DNA from: Bacteroidaceae bacterium
GTDB lineage: Bacteria > Bacteroidota > Bacteroidia > Bacteroidales > Bacteroidaceae
Length of the DNA: 31,709 nt
Assembly (NCBI GenBank): GCA_017628775.1
Contig: JAGBYN010000079.1
Span: 1-31,709, forward strand
Direction of reading: 5' to 3'
Position numbers and translations under genes: made by a program. Below are positions 1 to 5,782 of this stretch, one piece after another. The notes beneath the pieces are model-generated. The model was not told the origin of the DNA and searched no databases. It worked only from the letters and a program-made list of their open reading frames with translations. The first letter of the stretch is position 1; each line of letters opens with the position of its first letter.

Positions 1-1
1 A

Positions 2-235
2 TTGTGGTGGGAACCAAATCGCCAAGTCACCATCATACACAAGGGCTATGAGGTTTTTGAGGTTCAGAAATCTATCAATAGCAAATTGAGCGTGGGCGAT
101 ACGTTTCGGTGTGGACTCATCGTTGAAAATGAACCTATGTATTTGCAAGGATTGATGCATGACGAAGCAACCTACAACAGCTACGTGTGTGGGCGTGAAA
201 GCGGGGTGAAGTTTGAAGTGATTGCGAGGCAATAA
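2..235 (+). CDS. C-terminal fragment of an unknown protein
   Basis: This reading frame is open from the window edge to a TAA at 233-235, so only the last 77 or so residues of a longer protein are visible; the TTG at its first codon is probably internal. The fragment is rich in Val, Gly and Tyr and looks like beta structure (for example VGDTFRCGLIVENEPMYLQG), with two cysteines about 27 residues apart. I see no catalytic motif, membrane segment or recognisable family. It is followed by 457 bases of repeat-rich intergenic DNA and is therefore probably the last gene of its transcript. Function unknown. Confidence 0.55.
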   Translation: MWWEPNRQVTIIHKGYEVFEVQKSINSKLSVGDTFRCGLIVENEPMYLQGLMHDEATYNSYVCGRESGVKFEVIARQ

Positions 236-692
236 ATTTCACGGACAACATGTTGGTGAATCAATAAAGTCAACGAGACCACAAGTTAACAAGTAATCAG
301 TTCTGCGTTAGCTCTGCCCTGGGCTAATAGCTCGTTGGGCCTTCGGCCAGTTAAGATGACGGATGATTACACACAGCATTTGAGAGTAGGGTAGTAACTG
401 CGTTCGTAAATCGGATGAAAAAAAACTTTGGTATCAAGTTGTTATCTGTCATATAAAACCAATAGCGGACACAATGTTTAGTTCCTACCTACAATGTAAA
501 AATGGGAAGTGACGATAGGGCCCATAAGATGATGACGGGTCGATACAGAGATTGGTCTCTACACCATCGGGATGAGTTTGTTGACTTGTTGTTTCGTTCT
601 ATTCTCTAATCATCTCGTCTACTCGTTTACTATAAACTTGTTTACTAAGCATAACTTAAGCACTTCCTAAAATTGACAATACTAACATAACT
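236..692. other. Intergenic region with repeat debris
   Basis: No gene-like frame spans this 457-base gap. It contains short sequences that recur elsewhere in the window. A piece near 313-351 (CCCTGGGCTAATAGC, then GGGCCTTCGGCC) resembles the GGGCGTTGCCCTTCGC block near 4847. GCGGACACAATGT near 466 resembles GCGGACGCAATGT near 4766. GATTGGTCTCTACA near 550-565 resembles GATTGGTCCCTACA near 2906. Low-complexity stretches of the CTTGTTTAC / CTCGTTTAC type lie at 575-650. I found no convincing promoter box for the kinase gene that follows. Confidence 0.5.
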
Positions 693-2315
693 ATGCAAGA
701 AATAACGTTTTCGTCGGGCTTGATTTCAGAAGAATTTCCCTTTGAGTCAAAAACAGCACTTGATTCAAGGGGTAGTACTTCATTGACTTATCGCGTGACA
801 TCGAAAGGAAAGACTTTTTTCTTAAAGGAATTGCGCCCAGAGTACTGTTCGGATTGGCGCTTTCGTGCTGCTTACCACAAAGAATATGAAGTGGGCAGAA
901 TGATTCAGAGCAAGTATGTGGTGAAATACTTAAAAATGGACGAAAACGAGCGTGGGGTGTATTTGTTGATGGAATATGTTAATGGACAAACCATTCATCA
1001 ACGATTGTGCACACAACCCGAATATTTCACCAAGAAGGGGAATTTTGAAAAGCTCTTTGTTCAGTTGCTTACGGGAATTGGTGCACTGCATGACGCCCAT
1101 GTGGCATATTTGGATTTGAATCCTGAAAATGTGATGCTGACACAGGTGAACAACGATGTTGTGATTATTGATTTGGGATTTTGCTTTGCCGATTCTTATA
1201 CGCATACATCAGGATGTACACAAGAGTTTGCTGCGCCAGAATTAAAAGAGGGGTTGATATCGGAAGTTGATGCCAGTACAGATATTTATGCTGTTGGGCG
1301 CTTGATGCAACATATAGGGGATATCGCGGGTGTGAAAATATCACGACATTTGCAGCAAGTCATAGATCGATGTGTGTGCCCTAATAAGCAAGGGCGCTAT
1401 GATGATGTGCAGCAAGTGATTTACGACATTCAACACAAACGTCATGTATTAAAAATAAGTCTTGCAATAGGGGTTTTACTTGTATGCTTGCTTGGCGGAG
1501 GGGCTTATTTTATGTATTCAGAGCATTTCGCTAAAGAGCGTATGTATCTTGAATGGCGGATGGCTGATGTGGATTACGATATAGAAGATAGAGGCAATTA
1601 CTATCGCATATTATCTGAAGATAGTTTAACGTGCATGGCTGTTGGTGGAGAAAGATTGGATAATCTTAATTTATATGCAGAGATTCCACATCAAGGGAAG
1701 ACGTATCGCACGGTGGGGATCGGGAATGCAGCATTCCCAGGAAGGGATATTCAGTTGGTGTATATTCCTGATGGTGTGCGTGAAATTGGTGATGAAGCTT
1801 TTAAAGATTGCCACCATATTTTAACATTGAATATTCCAGAATCTGTTGAGAAGATTGGTGCCCATTGTTTTGAATCACTGAAAAGCCTAACCTATCTTTC
1901 ATTGTCTTCAAATCTAAAAGTGATTCCAACTAATGCATTTGCATTTTGTGAAAGTTTAAAGCGCGTAATTATTCCTGAAGGTGTGGAGGTATTGGAGTTG
2001 GATGCTTTTGCATTATGCACTGGATTACAAAAGGTGACGCTCCCTTCAACGCTTAAATCCATTAAGCGTGGCGTGTTCTGGCGGTGCAGGCGTTTAAAGG
2101 AAATTACGATACCAGCTTCTGTAAAGACCATCGGTGAATGTGTGTTTTATGATTGCGACAGTTTGATGCATGTGTATTGTGAATCGCCTGAACCACCAAA
2201 GATAGGTCCAATTTTTAACCATAAAGGGATTAAAGTGCACGTGCCTAAAGGGGCAAAGCATAAGTATCAAACTGCACCACATTGGAATTATACGACGGTG
2301 GTGGAGGAGGAGTGA
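693..2315 (+). CDS. Membrane protein kinase with extracytoplasmic leucine-rich repeats
   Basis: This 540-residue protein joins a Hanks-type kinase-like domain to BspA-type leucine-rich repeats. Visible kinase landmarks: the VAIK-type lysine K45 (FFLKEL), an alpha-C glutamate at E64 or E66, the catalytic loop YLDLNPENVML with D141 and N146, the metal-binding DLG at 160-162, APE at 181-183 and DIYAVGR at 197-203. The HRD histidine-arginine pair is replaced by Tyr-Leu and the glycine-rich loop is degenerate, so activity is plausible but not certain. A basic stretch (QHKRHVLK) precedes one membrane helix at about 254-276; by the positive-inside rule the kinase is cytoplasmic and the rest periplasmic. 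Residues 340-500 are LRR_5-type repeats with IxIPxxVxxIGxxAF periodicity, ending in the BspA-like tail VPKGAKHKYQ. The layout resembles a receptor kinase turned round, with the ectodomain at the C-terminus. Ligand and substrates are unknown; nothing adjacent is an obvious phosphatase or FHA partner. Confidence 0.85.
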   Translation: MQEITFSSGLISEEFPFESKTALDSRGSTSLTYRVTSKGKTFFLKELRPEYCSDWRFRAAYHKEYEVGRMIQSKYVVKYLKMDENERGVYLLMEYVNGQTIHQRLCTQPEYFTKKGNFEKLFVQLLTGIGALHDAHVAYLDLNPENVMLTQVNNDVVIIDLGFCFADSYTHTSGCTQEFAAPELKEGLISEVDASTDIYAVGRLMQHIGDIAGVKISRHLQQVIDRCVCPNKQGRYDDVQQVIYDIQHKRHVLKISLAIGVLLVCLLGGGAYFMYSEHFAKERMYLEWRMADVDYDIEDRGNYYRILSEDSLTCMAVGGERLDNLNLYAEIPHQGKTYRTVGIGNAAFPGRDIQLVYIPDGVREIGDEAFKDCHHILTLNIPESVEKIGAHCFESLKSLTYLSLSSNLKVIPTNAFAFCESLKRVIIPEGVEVLELDAFALCTGLQKVTLPSTLKSIKRGVFWRCRRLKEITIPASVKTIGECVFYDCDSLMHVYCESPEPPKIGPIFNHKGIKVHVPKGAKHKYQTAPHWNYTTVVEEE

Positions 2316-2641
2316 ACGATTAACGAAGTTTGTTTTTCATCTCAATCTTCTCATTCGCTTATGGCTTTTTGTGTGTTGATAACGCAAAAGTTTGAGTAGG
2401 TTTTGAGAAAGAAGATTTATAGCATGTTGATAAATAGTGTTTTACTACCCCCCCCATATATATGTTGCAAATATCTAATAGTTAGAAGTTAGGCTGTTCT
2501 TTTTGTAAGTAGGCATGCGTTTAGCGGCGCGTTCCTACGGCTTTTTTTGTATCCCTATAAAACCTACCTATAATACGATGAGCCGCTTTCCTTGTATCTC
2601 CTTTTGATTACTTCTTATTTTTTTATTTAATACACACAATT
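2316..2641. other. Intergenic region after the kinase gene
   Basis: No supported gene. It contains a run of eight C at 2448-2455 followed directly by an alternating AT tract, and the hairpin listed separately at 2509-2548. A pyrimidine-rich, T-rich stretch lies just upstream of the next start codon. Confidence 0.5.
2509..2548 (+). terminator. Probable terminator after the kinase gene
   Basis: GTAGGCATGCG (2509-2519) pairs with CGCGTTCCTAC (2528-2538) at 9 of 11 positions around an 8-base loop. A run of seven T follows two bases after the GG. The stem is imperfect, so this is a moderate call. It lies about 190 bases past the kinase stop codon and about 95 bases before the next gene. Confidence 0.45.
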
Positions 2642-2827
2642 ATGGAAAAAAGAAATTATTTAAAGCCCGAGCTTACTACGCTTAATCTTGAATCGCAGTC
2701 AGTTTTAGCCTCCAGTAATCCTTCGATTACAAATCCCCCGATGCAGTGGGAGACGAACGAAAATCCTTCTGTCTCTAATCCTACAATGCCATGGGGCACT
2801 CAGAGGAAAGGTGCTCCTTGGGAATAG
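2642..2827 (+). CDS. Small peptide with internal NPS-NP-M-W repeat
   Basis: A 61-residue protein starting MEKRNYLKPELTTL. Its first 24 residues have the layout seen in many small Bacteroidales proteins: a lysine-rich start, a Tyr-x-x-Pro, a short hydrophobic/acidic strand, then L-A-S-S. The second half is an imperfect tandem repeat: NPSITNPPMQWET then NPSVSNPTMPWGT, followed by a partial third unit ending in APWE. There is no membrane segment or cysteine. The leader-like N-terminus and repeated Pro/Trp-containing core are compatible with a processed or modified peptide, but no maturase, peptidase or dedicated exporter lies beside it. It sits 179 bases upstream of the fimbrillin-like lipoprotein on the same strand. 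Function unknown; that it is a real gene rests on the in-frame repeat and family-like N-terminus. Confidence 0.6.
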   Translation: MEKRNYLKPELTTLNLESQSVLASSNPSITNPPMQWETNENPSVSNPTMPWGTQRKGAPWE

Positions 2828-3006
2828 GGTGTTCAAAAAAGAGATTATTGCGTCACCGCTTTGTAACAATTCATACGCCTGGCATCATCAAGGGCCGACG
2901 CGGGGATTGGTCCCTACAGCATCCGCAGTAATGTCATTACATTTTGCAACATTCGTTTCAAACTTCAAAAAGAAAAATCAATTATACCATTTAATTTTAT
3001 ACAAAT

Positions 3007-4473
3007 ATGAAACAAATATTTCTTAAAGCCACTACGGCTTTGCTGACCTTGTCAGCACTTTATTCTTGTGGCGAAGATGCTACAATGGATGAATCTTTGA
3101 ATCTCAACAATGGCAAGACGCTTGAAAGCATTAGCATTACGGGTAATGACTTTCTGACGGAAGCAGGTACGCGCTCGTCTGTAGTGATTAGCAATGCAGG
3201 TGTTAACTTCCTTTGGGAAGAGGGCGACGTTGTGGGTATTTTCCCTAATACAGGCGACCAAGTATCTTTCGCTATGGATGAAGGTGCCGGCATGCAGACG
3301 GCAACCTTTAACGGCGGCGGTTGGGCGCTCAAGGCTTCGTCTACTTACGCGGCATATTACCCCCACGATTTTTACAACCGCGACTTGACGGCAATCCCCG
3401 TGAGTTACGAAAGTCAAGCGCAGACAGGCAACGCCTCTACTGCCCACCTCGGTGCTTACGATTTCATGGCGGCAAGCGTAACTACGCCCTCAAATGGTGC
3501 CGTAGCTTTTGACATGCAGCACATGGGTGCTTTGGTGATGATTCAAACGGACTTAGATGAAGCCAAGACGCTTACGAATGTCGCTTTGAAGGCAAGTACA
3601 AGCGCATTTACCACTACGGGCACAATTGACCTCACTGCCGTAAATCCCGAAATCACTGCTAAGTCAACAACAAGCACGCTTAACATCGCCCTCAACGATT
3701 TTATTGTGGCAGCAAACGAAACTTCTACCATCTACTTTTTGATGGCACCTACAAACCTTTCGGGCGAAACGCTTGAAATCACCCTCTCGGATGAAAGTGG
3801 TGCGTACATCAAATTTGAAGCCGCAGGTAAGAACTTCGTAGCTGGCACTGCGTATGCTTACACCTTGACAAATGGCGAAAAGCTTAATACTCTTCCCGAG
3901 TATGCCGTAGACCTCGGCTTGCCCAGCGGCACTTTGTGGGCGGATCGTAATGTGGGTGCTGACGCTCCCGAGGCTTATGGCGATTACTTTGCTTGGGGGG
4001 AAACAGAACCCAAGAGTACCTATAATTGGAGTACTTACAAATGGTGCAACGGATCTGACGAGGTAATGACCAAGTATTGCACAGATAGTTCTTTCGGCGC
4101 CATAGACGGCAATACCATTCTTGACCTTGAAGATGATGCAGCTTATGTAAATATGGGAGAAGAGTGGCGTATGCCAACTCTTGAAGAGCAAGAGGAACTC
4201 TGTAGCGAATGTACTTGGTTATGGACAACTCAAAACGGTGTCAATGGGTATAAAGTGACTGGAGATAATGGTAACAGCATTTTCCTCCCTGCTGCGGGTT
4301 ATCGCTACAATAGCAATCTTAACTACGTTGGCTCTACCTGTGATTATTGGGCTGGTTCGTTGTTTGAGGACTATCCTATCGGCGCGATTGAAATAGAGTT
4401 CAGTTCCAATAGTTATATGTGTACCAGTGCCAATCGTTGCGCCGGGCATTCGGTGCGTGCTGTGGTGCGTTAG
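3007..4473 (+). CDS. Fimbrillin-like lipoprotein with C-terminal FISUMP domain
   Basis: A 488-residue predicted outer-membrane or surface lipoprotein. The N-terminus (MKQIFLKATTALLTLSALYS, then C21) is a signal peptide with a lipobox ending at C21-Gly-Glu-Asp. Residues about 40-290 look like a fimbrillin/Mfa-like domain: the W-x-x-GD-x-VG-I-F start (LWEEGDVVGIFP), the YAAYYPHDFY strand, and a long beta-rich Thr/Ser/Ala segment. From residue 299 (YAVDLGLPSGTLWADRNVGA) to the end the protein matches the Fibrobacter succinogenes major paralogous (FISUMP) domain, with the hallmark FAWGETEPKS, EEWRMPTLEE and a closing SVRAVVR. FISUMP domains are commonly appended to exported Bacteroidales proteins; their role is not established. 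The predicted role is adhesion or fimbrial-type surface display, which is inference. No other fimbrial subunit gene is adjacent, and the gene is followed by 1.3 kb of debris and non-coding DNA. Confidence 0.85.
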   Translation: MKQIFLKATTALLTLSALYSCGEDATMDESLNLNNGKTLESISITGNDFLTEAGTRSSVVISNAGVNFLWEEGDVVGIFPNTGDQVSFAMDEGAGMQTATFNGGGWALKASSTYAAYYPHDFYNRDLTAIPVSYESQAQTGNASTAHLGAYDFMAASVTTPSNGAVAFDMQHMGALVMIQTDLDEAKTLTNVALKASTSAFTTTGTIDLTAVNPEITAKSTTSTLNIALNDFIVAANETSTIYFLMAPTNLSGETLEITLSDESGAYIKFEAAGKNFVAGTAYAYTLTNGEKLNTLPEYAVDLGLPSGTLWADRNVGADAPEAYGDYFAWGETEPKSTYNWSTYKWCNGSDEVMTKYCTDSSFGAIDGNTILDLEDDAAYVNMGEEWRMPTLEEQEELCSECTWLWTTQNGVNGYKVTGDNGNSIFLPAAGYRYNSNLNYVGSTCDYWAGSLFEDYPIGAIEIEFSSNSYMCTSANRCAGHSVRAVVR

Positions 4474-4541
4474 AGAATTTGTGCATCCTTGTCCCCCAAG
4501 AACAAGAATAAGGACAAGAATGCCAAGAACAAAATGATTAG

Positions 4542-4718
4542 AACGTTTCTGCTTTTACCGAAGAACAAAAGCAGGTATATACTTCATTGGGTGGAACTCC
4601 CTTCCTCGATACGCAATACACAGTGTTTGGTGAAGTGGTGGAAGGATTAGAAGTCGTTGAGATGATACGGATGGACACCAATAAATCAGTGACGATCTGT
4701 GCAATTTGTGGGAGATAA
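4542..4718 (+). pseudogene. Remnant of a cyclophilin-type peptidyl-prolyl isomerase gene
   Basis: Reading from 4542 to a TAA at 4716-4718 gives about 58 residues matching the C-terminal third of a cyclophilin: FTEEQKQVYTSLGGTPFLD followed by TQYTVFGEVVEGLEVVE. In intact bacterial cyclophilins GGTPxLDxxYTVFGxVxxGxxVV precedes a short tail of the type DRPxxDVxI. Here the tail is shortened to roughly NKSVTICAICGR, so a few codons appear to be lost. An in-frame TAG at 4539-4541 precedes the match and no upstream cyclophilin sequence is visible, so the signal peptide and two thirds of the enzyme are gone. The fragment lies 68 bases after the fimbrillin-like gene. It is probably non-functional. Confidence 0.75.
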
Positions 4719-5021
4719 ATACTTTGCGATTCTTTGCGCCTTTGCGTGAGCTAAAAAGACAACTGCGGACGCAATGTATTGTTCGCTTGATTTCTTTTAT
4801 GGTGCTGCCCATTCAGGGCGCAACCGTCCGGGAATGGATAAATTCCAGGGCGTTGCCCTTCGCTGTTAGGTGTTACCCCGTTGGGGTGTGCCATCCACCA
4901 TTTATAGAGTACAGTTAACAGAGTACAGAGCAAAGCACGATTAACGATTAGTGAGTAATGAGTAGTGAGTAGTTGCCATCCGGACCGTGGCTCTCGAACT
5001 CTCGAACTTTCCACTTTCATC
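4719..5021. repeat. Mosaic of dispersed Bacteroidales intergenic repeats
   Basis: This non-coding stretch is assembled from repeat-like blocks. CTTTGCGATTCTTTGCGCC with CTTTGCGTGAG starts near 4722. An interrupted palindrome GCGGACGCAAT / ATTGTTCGC lies near 4766-4788. A GC-rich block at about 4809-4890 holds CATTCAGGGCGCAACCG, CCAGGGCGTTGCCCTTCGC and TTACCCCGTTGGGGTG. Short drifting direct repeats follow: GAGTACAG twice near 4907-4927 and GATTAACGATTAGTGAGTAA near 4940. The GC-rich block gives spurious open frames on the minus strand of a type often annotated as hypothetical proteins in this order. It is shared in part with the gap at 300-355. No gene is supported here. Confidence 0.55.
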
Positions 5022-5050
5022 TTTGCTCTGTTATTTGTACTCTAAATTTG
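5022..5050 (+). promoter_or_regulatory. Promoter of the candidate small RNA
   Basis: TTTG (5022-5025), 17 bases, then TAAATTTG (5043-5050), an exact match to the Bacteroidetes -7 consensus TAnnTTTG with a -33 TTTG. The predicted transcription start is near 5057. No protein-coding start follows; the transcript would run into the terminator at 5205-5246. Confidence 0.6.
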
Positions 5051-5056
5051 CGGTGT

Positions 5057-5246
5057 ATAGGTCAAATTGCAGGCTGGAATTGTGGTATGTAATTTTTTAT
5101 AGCAACTGAAGCTATTACCTTTGCTCCGCAGTCTGAAGTGTAGTGGAGCTCTGCTGGGGAGCAACTCCATGTGGAATCGGATAGTAAGGCGTGAAGCATA
5201 TAAAAAATGAGGATAGTCCGTGATGGGCTGTCCTCATTTCCCTTTT
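5057..5246 (+). ncRNA. Candidate ~190-nt structured small RNA
   Basis: A Bacteroidetes promoter at 5022-5050 and an intrinsic terminator at 5205-5246 bracket about 190 bases that hold no reading frame. Local complementarity is strong: ATAGC/GCTAT near 5099-5115; a rod made of CCTT/AAGG, then TCCG/CGGA, then an asymmetric bubble, capped by TGGAG/CTCCA (the cap at about 5144-5169). Size, promoter-to-terminator organisation and a rod with a central bubble recall 6S RNA and the Bacteroidales-1 RNA described bioinformatically for this order. I cannot confirm either family by eye. An independent novel trans-acting RNA is equally possible. It sits between the cyclophilin remnant and the ABC exporter operon. 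Confidence 0.5.
5205..5246 (+). terminator. Intrinsic terminator of the candidate small RNA
   Basis: AAATGAGGATAG (5205-5216) pairs with CTGTCCTCATTT (5228-5239), 12 pairs including one G-U, around an 11-base loop, followed by CCCTTTTG. It ends the predicted transcript that starts near 5057. Confidence 0.65.
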
Positions 5247-5396
5247 GTAGGATGTAGCGCACGTTTTTTTATTTCCTTAATTATTGGATTTACAAAATCC
5301 TATTGACTAAATTGTCAAATATCCCTTTTTTTGAGGGGAGGCGTATGATTGATGTACAAATATTTTTGTGGAAATTCCAAACATGATTGTTGAATG

Positions 5397-5539
5397 ATGC
5401 TTACACCCTGATTACAAGAGATCGCAAGTCGGGGAGAAGAGAATCGCTTGCTTAGCATATATATATAGATCTCCCATAATAACATTATTCTTATGGATGG
5501 AGGCGGAGTTGCGGGTGCTTGTAATCAGGTTGTAAGCAT
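5397..5539. repeat. 22-bp inverted-repeat pair enclosing 99 bp
   Basis: The left arm 5397-5418 (ATGCTTACACCCTGATTAC, then AAG) and the right arm 5518-5539 are inverted copies matching at 21 of 22 positions. The 99-bp spacer contains GCAAG/CTTGC complementarity, an alternating AT tract (CATATATATATAG) and no open frame. No TAnnTTTG box is visible in either orientation of the spacer. No clear target-site duplication flanks the arms. It could be a miniature inverted-repeat element, a recombinase-invertible segment or a large cruciform. It lies about 170 bp upstream of the ABC operon promoter. Confidence 0.65.
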
Positions 5540-5600
5540 TTATATCGTTTTATGAAGTAAAAATCTTTACTTGCTGCTTACTATATGTCTATTAGTTTTA

Positions 5601-5663
5601 ATTAAATCGGCTTTAGTTGAAATTAGATCGGCTTTAGTTGAAATTAAGTCGGCTTTAGTTCTG
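5601..5663. repeat. Three 21-bp tandem repeats upstream of the ABC operon
   Basis: Three consecutive copies start at 5601, 5622 and 5643 of a unit reading ATTARRTCGGCTTTAGTTGAA; only a few positions vary. The period equals two helical turns, and the array ends about 50 bp before the -33 element of the ABC operon promoter. The same unit, more diverged and on the opposite strand, recurs at 25333-25418. On the minus strand the array lies in an open frame giving three TKADLIS heptapeptides, but this is probably a by-product of the 21-bp period. Confidence 0.75.
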
Positions 5664-5712
5664 TAATAAAGACTTTTCTTTTCCTCGTAGCAAAAAAACG
5701 CGATAAAATTTG

Positions 5713-5740
5713 TTGGTTTAAATTTTAATAAATACTTTTG
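5713..5740 (+). promoter_or_regulatory. Promoter of the ABC exporter operon
   Basis: TTG (5713-5715), 17 bases, then TACTTTTG (5733-5740), an exact TAnnTTTG -7 box. A second possible -33 TTTG is at 5709-5712. The predicted start near 5747 leaves a leader of about 36 bases before the ATG at 5783. Confidence 0.65.
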
Positions 5741-5741
5741 C

Positions 5742-5765
5742 GGTGTCATATTGAGCTATTACACT
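5742..5765 (+). promoter_or_regulatory. Candidate GntR (YtrA-type) operator
   Basis: GGTGTC (5742-5747), 12 bases, then TACACT (5760-5765). This resembles the inverted repeat AGTGTA-13 bp-TACACT reported for Bacillus YtrA: the right half is identical and the left half matches at 4 of 6, with the spacer one base shorter. It overlaps the predicted transcription start, where a repressor would block initiation. The presumed regulator is encoded at 7471-7836 in the same operon. Confidence 0.4.
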
Positions 5766-5782
5766 AAAACACAAGTCAAATT

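Noticed and set aside
2811..3026. 71-codon plus-strand frame overlapping the small peptide gene and the lipoprotein start
   Set aside because: It runs through the repeat-like gap, overlaps two better-supported genes in other frames and shows no family features.
4488..4518. CTTGTCC/GGACAAG hairpin after the fimbrillin-like gene as a terminator
   Set aside because: The 7-bp stem has a 17-base loop and is not followed by a T run.
4751..5020. Minus-strand 89-codon frame in the repeat mosaic
   Set aside because: It reads through the GC-rich dispersed repeat; frames of this type recur in Bacteroidales as annotation artefacts.
5567..5749. Minus-strand 60-codon frame with three TKADLIS heptapeptides
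   Set aside because: The peptide repeat follows from a 21-bp DNA repeat. Its start overlaps the exporter promoter, and the sister array at 25333 is full of stops in the plus frames, so a protein role is unlikely.
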